From Bdellovibrio sp. SKB1291214 (lineage in GTDB: Bacteria > Bdellovibrionota > Bdellovibrionia > Bdellovibrionales > Bdellovibrionaceae): DNA of 64,000 nt. The DNA is taken from contig NZ_CP106855.1 in assembly GCF_002209355.2 (NCBI RefSeq), positions 3,410,001-3,474,000 of the forward strand. Reading direction: 5' to 3'. The notes beneath the pieces are model-generated. The model saw only the letters and a program-made list of their open reading frames with translations. It did not search any database and was not told the DNA's origin. The position numbers and the translations under genes are program-made. Shown here one piece after another: positions 1 through 9,160 of the stretch (the first letter of the stretch is position 1; each line of letters starts with the position of its first letter).

Positions 1-395
1 AGCCCCCACGCTTCCAATGTTTCCATTGGTTTTGGCTTAAGAGAGGCTTTGGCGAACAGAACTCTGGGAACGACTTTGAAAGCCACTGCCAAAACTTCGA
101 AAGGATTTAAGGGAACTGCTTTGGGAAAACCTCTAAAGATAAATCTTTTCTTAGAGGATTCCAGAGGGAACGCAGGCTCAAGACCGATATCTTGATAAAG
201 TCTCTCCGAGCGATTGGATAGGATCATCGAGTTGGCGGCGCGTTCTGCCATTCCATGCTCTGTATAGTCTGTTCCCAAAAGTCCGCCTAAGCGAGAGGAC
301 TTTTCGTGAAGCTCAACTTGAAATCCTTTTTGAGCAAGCTTTAGGGACAATGTAAGTCCGGCAAAGCCTGCTCCCACCACCGTGATCTTTTTCAT
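1..395 (-). CDS. Protoporphyrinogen oxidase-like FAD enzyme (N-terminal part, cut by window edge)
   Basis: About 131 N-terminal residues are visible and the rest lies beyond base 1. The protein opens with a dinucleotide-binding fold, KKITVVGAGFAGLTLSLKLA, followed by an acidic end of the second strand (VELHEKSSRLGG), the pattern of flavin amine-oxidase/protoporphyrinogen oxidase proteins (HemY/HemG-type). The start ATG overlaps the hemN stop as ATGA, so it is translationally coupled and last in the visible heme operon. Function as the final protoporphyrinogen-to-protoporphyrin step is inferred from this position; another FAD-dependent oxidoreductase or desaturase is possible because the C-terminal domain is not seen. 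Confidence 0.75.
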   Translation of the reverse strand, partial: MKKITVVGAGFAGLTLSLKLAQKGFQVELHEKSSRLGGLLGTDYTEHGMAERAANSMILSNRSERLYQDIGLEPAFPLESSKKRFIFRGFPKAVPLNPFEVLAVAFKVVPRVLFAKASLKPKPMETLEAWG

Positions 396-1744
396 ATCGA
401 TTGAGAGAATATCTTAGTTTGAGGTTGTTTGGTCTTTAAGCGTTCATCAAAGAAGACGCAGGCGTTACGCAAAAACGGACGGCCTGCTTCAAGAACGACC
501 AATTTATGATCTTTGATTACCAACAAATGGTCCTTGATCATCTCGGCCAAGAAATCAGAAGCTTGCGCTTCTTGTTCGGCGCTCAGGAAGTCCACTTCGA
601 ACTCTGTCATCAATTTCAAGATCTGGCGACGACGGACTTGGTCCTCGTCGGTCAGAATGTGACCACGCATCGTCGGCAAAACGCCGTCGTTTAAGCATTG
701 TTCGTATAAAGGCAATACCTTTTCATTTTGATGGAAGCTAAACGGAGTTTCAGAGATCGAAGAGACCCCCAGTCCTAAAAGGACGTCGGTTCTTTGATCG
801 GTGTAACCCATAAAGTTTCTGTGCAGGCGCTTTTCATCCATCGCGATACTCAAGTTATCTGTCGGCAAGGCAAAGTGATCCATACCTACTTCGACATAAC
901 CTGCTTTGATCAGGATGCCGCGAGCGATTTCGTACAACTCACGTTTTTCAGCAGCCTTTGGAAGATCTTCGTCTTTAAATAGACGTTGAGCAGGCTTAAT
1001 CCAAGGAACCAGCGCAAAACTGTACAGAGCAATACGATCTGGACGAAGTTTTACAGTGGCTTCAGCAGTTTCACGGATGGATTCTGCTGTTTGTTTTGCT
1101 AGGCCATAGATCAAGTCAAAATTCACAGACGTATAACCCAATTTGCGAGCTTCTTCTGAAAGGTTCGCTGTGATTTCTAAAGGTTGAATACGATTTACCA
1201 GACGTTGAACTTCAGGATTGAAATCCTGAACACCCATGCTGACACGATTAAAACCCAACGTGCGCAAAGCTTTAAGTTGTTCGGCGGTCGTACGACGAGG
1301 ATCCACTTCAATCGAACCTTCAAAGTGCTCAGTATCCAACTTGCAGTCATTTACGATCGGAGTCAGCAGACGAAGCAACGACTCTGAAGACAAGAACGTT
1401 GGAGTTCCACCACCCAAATGGATGTGTTTCAAAGGAGATTTCAAAAGCTCCGGAACTTGCTCAGTATAAAGTTTCCACTCTTTCAAGAGCATGTCGACGT
1501 AAGGGGACTCTTTGGTGTGGCTTTTCGTGATGATGTTATTGCAACCGCAGAAAGTACAAAGAGTTTCGCAGAAAGGGATGTGGATGTACAAAGACCAACC
1601 GCCATCACCTTTTTGCAACGTTGTTTTCAAATGGGATACCCATTGATCACGAGTGGGATTTGTTTCCCAGTAAGGAACTGTCGGATACGATGTGTAGCGC
1701 GGAGCCGGCACATCGTATTTGGCTAGTAAATTTTTGATCATCAT
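392..1744 (-). CDS. hemN: Oxygen-independent coproporphyrinogen III dehydrogenase HemN (radical SAM)
   Basis: Converts coproporphyrinogen III to protoporphyrinogen IX without oxygen, in the cytoplasm. The 450-residue length fits HemN. The radical-SAM cluster motif is visible at about residues 59-68 (FCETLCTFCGCN, CX3CX2CXC), preceded by YIHIP, and HLGGGTPTFL follows as expected for the SAM-binding glycine motif. The N-terminal RYTSYPT segment is typical of true HemN rather than HemW. It overlaps hemE upstream and the oxidase gene downstream by ATGA junctions. Two adjacent ATG codons begin the ORF; the first one forms the ATGA overlap with the hemE stop. Confidence 0.95.
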   Translation of the reverse strand: MMIKNLLAKYDVPAPRYTSYPTVPYWETNPTRDQWVSHLKTTLQKGDGGWSLYIHIPFCETLCTFCGCNNIITKSHTKESPYVDMLLKEWKLYTEQVPELLKSPLKHIHLGGGTPTFLSSESLLRLLTPIVNDCKLDTEHFEGSIEVDPRRTTAEQLKALRTLGFNRVSMGVQDFNPEVQRLVNRIQPLEITANLSEEARKLGYTSVNFDLIYGLAKQTAESIRETAEATVKLRPDRIALYSFALVPWIKPAQRLFKDEDLPKAAEKRELYEIARGILIKAGYVEVGMDHFALPTDNLSIAMDEKRLHRNFMGYTDQRTDVLLGLGVSSISETPFSFHQNEKVLPLYEQCLNDGVLPTMRGHILTDEDQVRRRQILKLMTEFEVDFLSAEQEAQASDFLAEMIKDHLLVIKDHKLVVLEAGRPFLRNACVFFDERLKTKQPQTKIFSQSI

Positions 1745-2763
1745 GAAAGCACCTCACGCACAGTCTCGATGAATAGTTTTACGTTTTTCTCTGGAGTTTT
1801 AGGAAGAACACCATGGCCCAATCCACAGACCCAACCAGCACGAGTTTCAAGGGACATGTCCTTCATGGGAGCCAGGAAATTTGCGACAGCTTTTTTGAAA
1901 TCGCCATCTTCCATAAATAACAAACTCTGATCGAAGTTACCTTGAACGAAGCCCTTGTTTTGAACTTTGAAGCACTCAGGGATGTAGCAGCGGTGATCAA
2001 AACCTTGTCCAGCCCATGGAAGCTCTGCGAATTCTTTATTAAAGAATGTCGGTTGAGTGCCTTTTGAATAGTAGCCGATTTTCCCTGGGAATTCTTTGGC
2101 AAGAACAGAGATCACCGGTTGGATCCATTCTTTAAAGAACAACGGAGATACTTCACCAGCAGCTGTATCAAAGATCATGACAAGCTCAACGCCACCATCC
2201 AATTGAAGTTGAATGTTGGCTTTTAAAAGCGGAAGCATCTTTTCCAAGAATTTCGGGAACATGTTGATCAATACTTTAGATTGAATCAAAGAACCCGCGT
2301 GGGAACCTTCAACACCGTAAACGAACAATGTCCAAGGACCACCGACAAAACCGATCAAGCTTTTGTCTTTCGGCAGCACTTCACGAGTCGCGATCACAGC
2401 TTCTTTTTGAAATTTCATGAATTCGATCGCAGGGGCTACTTCGCCCAAGTTGTTGATCGTTTCAGGATTAAGTTTAAAGCCTAATTGAGGACCGTGAGCA
2501 TCTGTGTATTTCAAACCCATGCCCAAAGCTTCCAATGGGAATAGGATGTCAGAGAATAGGATTGAGACGTCGAAATCAAATTCAGCAACCGGACCGCGTG
2601 CTACTTCCGCAGCTAGCTCTGGAGTTTTACAAAGCTCTTCGAATGAGTTTTTCTTTCTCATACCTTGGTAATGCTGGTGATAACGACCGGCCTGACGCAT
2701 GAACCAAATAGGAGGAGTTTTCTGAGCTTTTCTTTGAAGTGCGTTGTGAAATAGTGTGTTCAT
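1741..2763 (-). CDS. hemE: Uroporphyrinogen decarboxylase
   Basis: Decarboxylates the four acetate side chains of uroporphyrinogen III to give coproporphyrinogen III. The 340-residue protein has the family N-terminus PPIWFMRQAGRY, the later segment ILFSDILFPLEALGM, and the conserved GFVGGPWTLF. I start it at the ATG of 2763, which overlaps the response-regulator stop (ATGA) and has a GGAGG Shine-Dalgarno about 10 bases upstream; the longer reading frame adds eight unlikely residues. It lies between the response regulator and hemN in one overlapping gene string. Confidence 0.95.
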   Translation of the reverse strand: MNTLFHNALQRKAQKTPPIWFMRQAGRYHQHYQGMRKKNSFEELCKTPELAAEVARGPVAEFDFDVSILFSDILFPLEALGMGLKYTDAHGPQLGFKLNPETINNLGEVAPAIEFMKFQKEAVIATREVLPKDKSLIGFVGGPWTLFVYGVEGSHAGSLIQSKVLINMFPKFLEKMLPLLKANIQLQLDGGVELVMIFDTAAGEVSPLFFKEWIQPVISVLAKEFPGKIGYYSKGTQPTFFNKEFAELPWAGQGFDHRCYIPECFKVQNKGFVQGNFDQSLLFMEDGDFKKAVANFLAPMKDMSLETRAGWVCGLGHGVLPKTPEKNVKLFIETVREVLS

Positions 2764-3440
2764 ACTTGTGTTTCCTCCGGGGACCATTGGTAGCCGATGC
2801 CGCGCACAGAACGAATGTTTTTATCGCCGTCCTCGCCCAACAAGTGGCGCAGACGAACGATGATATTATCAATCGTACGGTGGCTTGGATTTTTATCCAC
2901 CCCCCAAACTTCGTTCATGATTTCATCACGACTTAGCACGCGGGGAGATTTATCAATTAATAACTGTAGGATCTTCATGTCAGTGACAGCAGGGTACTCG
3001 ATTTGCCCCGAGTTCTTACGCACAGACATGTTGGTAAAATTAATCACGCAGCCTGTAAGCTGTATTTCTTTTAGGGGAGCATGAGAATCCAAGACGTTTT
3101 TCACGCGGATCAAAAGCTCTTTTAGATGAAAGGGTTTTGGAATATATTCGGAAGCGCCCAACTCAAAACCTTGCAGTCTGGATTCTGCATCTGCCTGCGC
3201 CGTTAAGAATAAGAATAAAACGGGCGACAGCTTCTTCATTTTTGCTGCGAGTTCAAAGCCGGTTCCATCCGGAAGGCCCACGTCCAATAAGACTAAATCG
3301 AAATCTTTATTTTTACTAAATAAAGACCATGCTTCTGCGACGCTTTTACCCCATGAAACTTCGTAATCTTTGCGCAAGCGTTCCGTAAGTGTCTCACCCA
3401 AAGAAAGATCGTCTTCAACCAGGAGGATTTTTCTCATCAT
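2760..3440 (-). CDS. OmpR-family response regulator embedded in heme operon
   Basis: A two-domain regulator of 226 residues. The receiver domain shows the acidic pair LLVEDD (residues 8-11), the phosphoacceptor Asp near 53 in LLDVGLPDG, a Thr near 80 (FLTAQ) and Lys near 102 (YIPKPF). The C-terminal winged helix matches OmpR/PhoB regulators (DEIMNEVWG, then RTIDNIIVRLRHLLGEDG and IRSVRGIGYQW). It is coupled by ATGA overlaps to the sensor kinase upstream and to hemE downstream. Family knowledge says it binds DNA as a phosphorylated dimer; its targets are unknown, but position suggests control of heme synthesis or a heme-related stress. Confidence 0.9.
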   Translation of the reverse strand: MMRKILLVEDDLSLGETLTERLRKDYEVSWGKSVAEAWSLFSKNKDFDLVLLDVGLPDGTGFELAAKMKKLSPVLFLFLTAQADAESRLQGFELGASEYIPKPFHLKELLIRVKNVLDSHAPLKEIQLTGCVINFTNMSVRKNSGQIEYPAVTDMKILQLLIDKSPRVLSRDEIMNEVWGVDKNPSHRTIDNIIVRLRHLLGEDGDKNIRSVRGIGYQWSPEETQV

Positions 3441-4282
3441 AGATGACCCTCCGTGTGTAGAACCGATTTAAAACCAGCATTTTCAGTGGATTCAAACTTG
3501 ATGTCTCCGCGCATTTTTTCCATCAGACGTTTCGTAATCAAAAGTCCGATACCATTTCCGCGGGAATCTTTAGAATTTAACAACGCAGAACCAAGTTTGT
3601 TCGTTTCACCTTTAAAACCCAGTCCGTCATCCTCAAAGATCACTTCAAGGCGGCTGCTGTTCAAAGCACGCACGCGAATGCGAACAGTGGTAGCTTTGCC
3701 GTGTAAAACGGAATTTTGCAGAAGGTTTCTGACGACACTCATCAAGGCTCTGCGGTCGCCAGAGATTTTGGCGTCTCGCTCAAGCTCAACTGACAGATCG
3801 GCAAATTCGCTGCGAAGGTTGGCCATCAAGTCACTTAACTGTATTTCTTCATGCAAGAGAGGGCTTACCTCAAGATTCGCTAGTAACAAGGAATTCTCAA
3901 GCTGCAAATCCAGGCGCTGAATATCAGAAATCAAACGCTTCATGACTGGCGGGCTGTTACCTTGCAAGTCTTCCTCCAAAACTTCAGCTTGCAGTCTTAA
4001 ACGGGCAATTGAAGTTTTGATATCATGACTGAAAGTCGAGAAAAAGAAACGCAGCCGATCGTGGCGCTGTTTATCGCGGAAGGTGAAGACAATCAGAGAA
4101 ATACCGCCAATAAGGATGGATCCCAACAGAATCGAACCTTCCCACGCGATCATTCGGTGTTGACGAGCTCCTTCAAGCTGCATCAAAAAGAAAACCCACC
4201 ACCAAGCCACAAGTGCAAACGTGAACGCGAACCAGATGATCGCGAGCACTGTTTTCAAATGTGATTTGATGAAGTTTTTCAT
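3437..4282 (-). CDS. Small membrane sensor histidine kinase, partner of the heme-operon regulator
   Basis: A 281-residue kinase with two predicted transmembrane helices (about residues 10-35 and 49-68) separated by only about 14 residues, so there is no room for a periplasmic sensor domain; signal detection in the membrane or through a partner is inferred. The HisKA histidine is near residue 86 (FSHDIKTSIARL). The ATPase domain shows an N box (NLLQNSVLHG), EDDGLGF and a G2-type box (GNGIGLLITKRLMEKM). It starts six bases after the hemL stop with a GGAG sequence upstream and overlaps its regulator by ATGA. Confidence 0.9.
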   Translation of the reverse strand: MKNFIKSHLKTVLAIIWFAFTFALVAWWWVFFLMQLEGARQHRMIAWEGSILLGSILIGGISLIVFTFRDKQRHDRLRFFFSTFSHDIKTSIARLRLQAEVLEEDLQGNSPPVMKRLISDIQRLDLQLENSLLLANLEVSPLLHEEIQLSDLMANLRSEFADLSVELERDAKISGDRRALMSVVRNLLQNSVLHGKATTVRIRVRALNSSRLEVIFEDDGLGFKGETNKLGSALLNSKDSRGNGIGLLITKRLMEKMRGDIKFESTENAGFKSVLHTEGHL

Positions 4283-4288
4283 TACTAA

Positions 4289-5602
4289 TTACTCCGCAGA
4301 ACCTACGATGATATTTGCAGCTTCAGCTAGCAATTCATCTGTGTGAGCCATAGAAACGAAACCTACTTCGTAAGCATTTGGAGCCAAGTAAACGCCCTTA
4401 TCCAAAGCTTTTAGGAACAAAGTTTTGAAAGTAGAGCTTTGGTTGGCAGGGATTTGCTCGATAGTACGGATTGTTTTGCCGCTAGTATCGCCGTGGATCC
4501 AGAATAGAGAAGAATGTTGTTCAACTTTAAGTGGAATACCTTTTTTAGCGAAACCATCACGCAGGCTTTGAACGAATTTTTGAGTACGTTTCTCAAGAAC
4601 ATTCCAGCCATCCAAGCGCTGCATCTTTTTAAGAGTCGTAAGCCCCGCGCGCATACCGATTGGATTCGCTGACAAAGTACCTGCTTGGTAAACATCACCG
4701 CTTGGAGCAACCATGTTCATCAATTCAGCACGACCACCGTAGCAACCCACTGGGAAACCACCACCGATAATTTTACCGTAAGTCACAAGGTCTGGAGTGA
4801 TGCCTGTTTTTCCAACCATGCCTTCAAGGCCTACGCGGAAACCAGAGATCACCTCGTCAAAGATCAACAAAGAGCCGTTCTTTTTGCAAATTTCAGATAC
4901 TTTTTTAAGGAATTCTTGGCGTTGAATCAAAAGACCGTAGTTGGCAGGAAGTGGTTCAATGATCACAGCCGCGATGTCTTTACCTTGAGCTGCGAAGACT
5001 TCTTCAAGTTTCGCTTCGTCATCAAGGGGAGCCACAACAGTCGTGTTTGCTACCTCAGCAGAAATACCCGCTGAAGAAGAAGCCGCTGCACCCGCCAAGC
5101 CTGAACCTGCTTTAACTAGCAAGTTATCAACGTGACCGTGGTAGCAACCTTCAAATTTCAAGATTTTGCTACGACCTGTCGCTGCACGCGCGACACGCAA
5201 TGCAGACATAACCGCTTCTGTACCAGAAGATACGAAACGAAGTTTTTGCATGAACGGAAGAGTTGAGGAAATCCACTCTGCCAATTCCAGAGAATAAATT
5301 TCAGTGGCCCCGAAAGTCCAAGCGGTGTCCACCATGCGATGAACTTCTTCAGCCACTTCAGCGTCACGGTGACCCAGGATCAACGGTCCAAAGCTTTGGC
5401 AGAAGTCGATGTACTTTTTGCCTTCAACAGAAGTAAGAAAAGCACCTTCAGCTTGTTTAAAGAAAACAGGAGCACGATCCAAACCTTTAAAAGAACGAAC
5501 CGGGGAGTGAACTCCTCCTGGTGTCACCTTCAAAGCGCGTTGGAAGAGTTCTTCAGAAGTATACTTCGACAGCGTCGAAGTGGGTTCAGTTACTTTGTGC
5601 AT
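4289..5602 (-). CDS. hemL: Glutamate-1-semialdehyde 2,1-aminomutase
   Basis: A PLP enzyme that isomerises glutamate-1-semialdehyde to 5-aminolevulinate, the second step of the C5 route. The 437-residue protein carries the family features [10 protein letters not shown] near the N-terminus, [14 protein letters not shown], the PLP-phosphate region [17 protein letters not shown], and the Schiff-base lysine in [13 protein letters not shown] use the ATG at 5602, which overlaps the 3' end of the hemC-hemD fusion by 13 bases; the upstream extension in the open frame has no family similarity. Its presence beside hemA shows that this organism makes ALA from glutamyl-tRNA, not from succinyl-CoA and glycine. 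Confidence 0.95.
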   Translation of the reverse strand: MHKVTEPTSTLSKYTSEELFQRALKVTPGGVHSPVRSFKGLDRAPVFFKQAEGAFLTSVEGKKYIDFCQSFGPLILGHRDAEVAEEVHRMVDTAWTFGATEIYSLELAEWISSTLPFMQKLRFVSSGTEAVMSALRVARAATGRSKILKFEGCYHGHVDNLLVKAGSGLAGAAASSSAGISAEVANTTVVAPLDDEAKLEEVFAAQGKDIAAVIIEPLPANYGLLIQRQEFLKKVSEICKKNGSLLIFDEVISGFRVGLEGMVGKTGITPDLVTYGKIIGGGFPVGCYGGRAELMNMVAPSGDVYQAGTLSANPIGMRAGLTTLKKMQRLDGWNVLEKRTQKFVQSLRDGFAKKGIPLKVEQHSSLFWIHGDTSGKTIRTIEQIPANQSSTFKTLFLKALDKGVYLAPNAYEVGFVSMAHTDELLAEAANIIVGSAE

Positions 5603-7098
5603 TGCTGTCTCCAGTTTTCTTGATCCAAGTAGATATTTAATTTTGATTCGTTGAAGTGACCTTGCTCTTGCAGATACTGACGGATGATTTTGAAAGTGTT
5701 GCCAGGACCACAAGCGTGGTGCTTGCTTAGAACTTCAGGATGTTTTTTTGCTGTATCTAGGAACTGACTGCCGCTGCTCCAGAAGAAGCATTCTTTACCA
5801 GTCACAGGCGTCGCATTGTTTTGCTCACCCAAAGTGTAAGTCGCAACCAGAGGCATTTGGCGTGCGCCTTCTTCGTAACCCGTGTCGTGAGTCAGTTTTG
5901 CCCAAGACAAAGATTTACCGGCCAGGATATCGATGCGGGATTCTTCTTGTTCACCCAAACCTTCAGAGCAACCGTGAACCCATACGCCTTTTTGAGCCAT
6001 GGCTTTCCAAGTGCGAGTTCCTGCCGTCCAAATGTATTGGTCAAACTTCAAAGATTCTGGCCAAGATTCAGAACGCGAAACATACAAGGCGTTTGTTCCT
6101 GTCGGAATTTTCCAGCCGTTAAGGACTTTTCTTTCCGCGCGAACTTCGGAAGACCACATTTGATCCGCAGAAAATTTCGGGGACACGACAGAAGGTTTCA
6201 ATTCACGTTTATCTAGAACAGTTCCGCCGTCAGTCAGACCTTTTAGAATCGTGATCTCACCGTAGGGACGGGACAAAACAGCCACACCGATCTTTTGATG
6301 GCAACCGCCACCAAAGCTCGCCAGGATGTCGCGCTCTTTTTGCGCGCATTGGAATGTCGTTGGATTGTCGATTTTAGCTAGTAATGCTTTTAAATCTGCA
6401 CGATCCGCTTTGATCTCGACAGCCAATGCACCTTGAGCGGCTGCATTCGGATTGATGCTTAAAGGAAGAGCGGCGAATTCAACTTGATCCAAGTACGAAC
6501 GAAGCAAACCTTGAACTTCTTTGAATTCAGGTTCTTTCGCCGTCAACAGTCGATCTAATGCCGCTTTCGCAACGATCAAACCGTCTGTTTCAGGAGCTTC
6601 TAAAAGTTTGCGGATACGTGTGGGGATATTTCCACGAACACTTTCGAATTTGACTGATTCCAAGTTGAACGGAAGATGTTCTTTAAAGAAATTCGTCAGA
6701 TTATATTCACGACGAGGTGAAGAGCTGAACACGTTCATTTTTTTAGAAGTGCGCAGTTTTTCAAAGTGTGATTTTTTAACCAGCAACAAGTCACGTTGAT
6801 CGGCGCGAGGAAGTGTCGCTGCAATCACGGTTTCTGTTTTAGCTTCCGTCGGAAGGTCCTTCCAAGAGTGAACCACCATATCGGTTTCACCACGAATCAA
6901 CTCGCCAAAGAAGTCCTCTGTGAAAACACCTTTCTCTGGAATTTGCCAAAGAGGTGTCGTTAGGTTGATGTCACCCAAGGATTCTTTGAACTTGAATTCG
7001 ATTTCAAGTCCCGGATTTTTTTCTTTTAGAATTTCGCCAACCATATAGGCCTGGAGGCGGGCCAGATCACTTTTTCTCGCGGAAATCTTTAAGCGCAT
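5590..7098 (-). CDS. hemC: HemC-HemD fusion: hydroxymethylbilane synthase with C-terminal uroporphyrinogen-III synthase-like domain
   Basis: Residues 1 to about 300 are porphobilinogen deaminase: [12 protein letters not shown] at the start, [10 protein letters not shown] with the catalytic Asp, and the cofactor cysteine near residue 266 in [12 protein letters not shown]. HemC proteins normally end near 310 residues, but this one continues to about 502. The extra 190 residues contain weak HemD-like landmarks: [31 protein letters not shown] and [16 protein letters not shown]. No separate hemD is seen in the window, so a HemCD fusion is the best explanation. The ATG at 7098 overlaps the hemA end by 10 bases; an in-frame start at 7110 is possible. 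Confidence 0.88.
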   Translation of the reverse strand: MRLKISARKSDLARLQAYMVGEILKEKNPGLEIEFKFKESLGDINLTTPLWQIPEKGVFTEDFFGELIRGETDMVVHSWKDLPTEAKTETVIAATLPRADQRDLLLVKKSHFEKLRTSKKMNVFSSSPRREYNLTNFFKEHLPFNLESVKFESVRGNIPTRIRKLLEAPETDGLIVAKAALDRLLTAKEPEFKEVQGLLRSYLDQVEFAALPLSINPNAAAQGALAVEIKADRADLKALLAKIDNPTTFQCAQKERDILASFGGGCHQKIGVAVLSRPYGEITILKGLTDGGTVLDKRELKPSVVSPKFSADQMWSSEVRAERKVLNGWKIPTGTNALYVSRSESWPESLKFDQYIWTAGTRTWKAMAQKGVWVHGCSEGLGEQEESRIDILAGKSLSWAKLTHDTGYEEGARQMPLVATYTLGEQNNATPVTGKECFFWSSGSQFLDTAKKHPEVLSKHHACGPGNTFKIIRQYLQEQGHFNESKLNIYLDQENWRQQCTK

Positions 7099-8009
7099 AT
7101 ATCGTCCCACCCAAGTGGACGAAGCTCCGTTCTTTGCGCGAAGGCCAAGGCTTTTTCAAACAAGAACTCGCGGATTTGCTCGATCTTTGTTTGTCTGTCC
7201 TTTTTGGTCTCTTCGATTTCAGCAAAGAACTGTTGAAGGGTCATGAGAGTCACGTGAGGGAACTGACTTTCAATAATTGCAGCTAGATTGTTATCTTCAC
7301 CGCGCAAATCATAAATCACATGCGGACGAGTATCCTGCTTGCTGATCAATTCCAAGATGCGTGCATCAGAAAGAGGCGCGGCAATCACCATCGCTTCTCC
7401 ATGAACGTAAGCTTCGTTGTAGTTAGAAATAGTCAAATTATCGTATTTCTCTGCAAAGCTGCGCATCTTTGTGCATTCACGGCAAAGAACTTGAACGGAT
7501 TTTTTATGTGCCAGCCACGGAAGGATTTCTTGCGCCAATTGTCCGGAACCGCAAATAGAAACGGATTCCATATCCTTGGAGTAGCGGCGCAGAAGGCTGC
7601 CATAACTTTGTGAACCAATTCCCACCAAGTGTTCTGCACGAGTGCGTTTCACTTCAGTCATAACGAAGTTCAACCATTTCTGGTTATCGCCAAACAAAGT
7701 GTCGCCAGCGGCTTTACGAGCATCGATGAAATTACGGAATTGACCTAGAACTTCTGTTTCACCCACGATTGGGGAATGAAGACCACAAAGAATTTCAAGT
7801 AGAAGGCTGAAAGCTTTCTCTCCACGTAGAACCTGATCTTCAGATTCGATAACATCCAACATTGAATTCAATTCGTCTTCGCGGCAGAATAAAATCTGAC
7901 GAAGGCATGTCTTGAACACGGCTGAATCTTGCAGGGATTCTGCAAAATTTTTGCTGGATTTTCTGTGAACGAGAAGTATATCTTCCATCTTGATTATTAG
8001 GTTTATCAC
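7089..8009 (-). CDS. hemA: Glutamyl-tRNA reductase, short form
   Basis: Reduces glutamyl-tRNA to glutamate-1-semialdehyde using NADPH, the first committed step of C5 heme synthesis. The catalytic cysteine is near residue 35 (FKTCLRQILF, compare the usual KTCNRVE), the conserved SPIVGETEVLGQF follows, and an NADPH-binding segment is visible (SICGSGQLAQEIL). At 306 residues it is about 100 shorter than typical HemA; the C-terminal dimerisation domain is largely reduced. The frame opens with GTG at 8009 preceded by AAAGG; an ATG at 7988 is the alternative but has no clear Shine-Dalgarno. First gene of the leftward heme string and divergent from hemB. Confidence 0.88.
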   Translation of the reverse strand: MINLIIKMEDILLVHRKSSKNFAESLQDSAVFKTCLRQILFCREDELNSMLDVIESEDQVLRGEKAFSLLLEILCGLHSPIVGETEVLGQFRNFIDARKAAGDTLFGDNQKWLNFVMTEVKRTRAEHLVGIGSQSYGSLLRRYSKDMESVSICGSGQLAQEILPWLAHKKSVQVLCRECTKMRSFAEKYDNLTISNYNEAYVHGEAMVIAAPLSDARILELISKQDTRPHVIYDLRGEDNNLAAIIESQFPHVTLMTLQQFFAEIEETKKDRQTKIEQIREFLFEKALAFAQRTELRPLGWDDICA

Positions 8010-8021
8010 TAACCTTTCATT

Positions 8022-8043
8022 AAAGTGTCATTGAAATGTCATT
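8022..8043. promoter_or_regulatory. Direct repeat in hemA-hemB divergent region (candidate operator)
   Basis: Two near-identical copies of AAAGTGTCATT / AAATGTCATT lie about 12 bases apart, roughly one helical turn, between the divergent hemA and hemB starts. Such spacing suits a dimeric or tandemly bound regulator, for instance the OmpR-type protein of this cluster, whose family binds direct repeats. This is inference from spacing only. Confidence 0.3.
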
Positions 8044-8096
8044 TACGATGTTTTCCCAAGCTGAGACAACATCTGACATGCGAAGCGAGGATCTAT

Positions 8097-9080
8097 ATGA
8101 AATTGACACACAGACCCAGAAGAAACCGTCGTACGGAAGCTGTGCGCCAAATGGTGGCGGAAACTGACCTCCGACCGTCGCAACTCGTGCTCCCACTGTT
8201 CTTAGTTGAGGGCACTGGACAGAAGCAAGAGATTGCCTCAATGCCGGGCATTTATCGTATGAGCCCTGATTTAATTTTAGATGAGGTGGCTCGCGCGGTT
8301 TCATTGGGAGTGAAAAGCTTCGACCTTTTTCCTGCTCTGCCAGAAACCAAGAAAGATACAACGGGGACAGAGGGGCTTAACCCGAATGGTTTAATGCCCA
8401 CAACTCTGAAGAAAATTCGCGACAAGTTCCCTGATGTAACGCTGATCACTGACGTTGCTCTAGATCCCTACTCCTCGGATGGACATGATGGCGTAGTGAA
8501 AAACGGTCTCATCTTGAATGATGAAACGGTCGAGATTCTGGCAAAAATGAGCGTTCTTCACGCAAAATCGGGTGCTGATATCGTGTCTCCATCAGACATG
8601 ATGGATGGCAGAGTCGGTGCCATTCGTGAAGCCTTGGATGCGGAAGGTTTGATCGACACAGGCATTCTTTCTTATTCAGTAAAATACGCATCTTCGTTTT
8701 ACGGTCCATTCCGTGAGGCTTTGGATTCAGCTCCTAAATTTGGTGATAAAAAAACCTATCAAATGGATTTCAGAAACACGCGCGAAGCTATTCGCGAAAT
8801 CGATTTGGATGTCGCCGAGGGTGCTGACATCGTGATGGTGAAACCTGCGTTGTCGTACCTTGATGTGATCGCAAAAGTAAAAGCGCACACGTCCATTCCA
8901 GTAGCAGCTTACAACGTAAGTGGTGAATACGGCTTGATCAAGCACGGAGCAAAAGTGGGTTTGATCGATGAAACTCGCGCGATGGTAGAAACTTTGTACT
9001 CTATTCGCAGAGCCGGCGCCGACATCATCTTCACCTATTTCGCCTTACCAATGGCAGAGTGGCTCAACAAAAATTCCTAA
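8097..9080 (+). CDS. hemB: Delta-aminolevulinic acid dehydratase (porphobilinogen synthase)
   Basis: Condenses two 5-aminolevulinate molecules into porphobilinogen. The 327-residue protein starts MKLTHRPRRNRR with the classical N-terminal arm. The two active-site lysines are in SYSVKYASSFYGPFR (about K196) and IVMVKPALSYLDV (about K249). The zinc-site cysteines of other HemBs are replaced: the loop reads ITDVALDPYSSDGHDG, so the enzyme should be of the Asp-rich, non-zinc type. The ATG at 8097 has GCGAGGA upstream; a longer frame from 8025 lacks family similarity. Divergently transcribed from the rest of the heme cluster. Confidence 0.96.
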   Translation: MKLTHRPRRNRRTEAVRQMVAETDLRPSQLVLPLFLVEGTGQKQEIASMPGIYRMSPDLILDEVARAVSLGVKSFDLFPALPETKKDTTGTEGLNPNGLMPTTLKKIRDKFPDVTLITDVALDPYSSDGHDGVVKNGLILNDETVEILAKMSVLHAKSGADIVSPSDMMDGRVGAIREALDAEGLIDTGILSYSVKYASSFYGPFREALDSAPKFGDKKTYQMDFRNTREAIREIDLDVAEGADIVMVKPALSYLDVIAKVKAHTSIPVAAYNVSGEYGLIKHGAKVGLIDETRAMVETLYSIRRAGADIIFTYFALPMAEWLNKNS

Positions 9081-9085
9081 ATTCC

Positions 9086-9126
9086 AAAAGGTACGTCCTT
9101 ACCTGCGAGGTAAGGACGTACCTTTT
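9086..9126. repeat. Perfect 18-bp-stem palindrome after hemB
   Basis: AAAAGGTACGTCCTTACC (9086-9103) and its exact reverse complement (9109-9126) flank a 5-base loop. The hairpin begins six bases after the hemB stop and ends in TTTT, so it can terminate hemB. The GGTACGTCCTTAC core recurs as a half-site at 10747-10759, which suggests a dispersed REP-like sequence and not just a terminator. Confidence 0.8.
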
Positions 9127-9160
9127 AAATATGTCCCATTTTTAGATTTATAAATGACGT

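Noticed and set aside
7984-8010. Possible FNR-like site TGAT-N9-ATCA in the hemA-hemB space
   Set aside because: Spacing and half-sites do not fit the FNR consensus TTGAT-N4-ATCAA.
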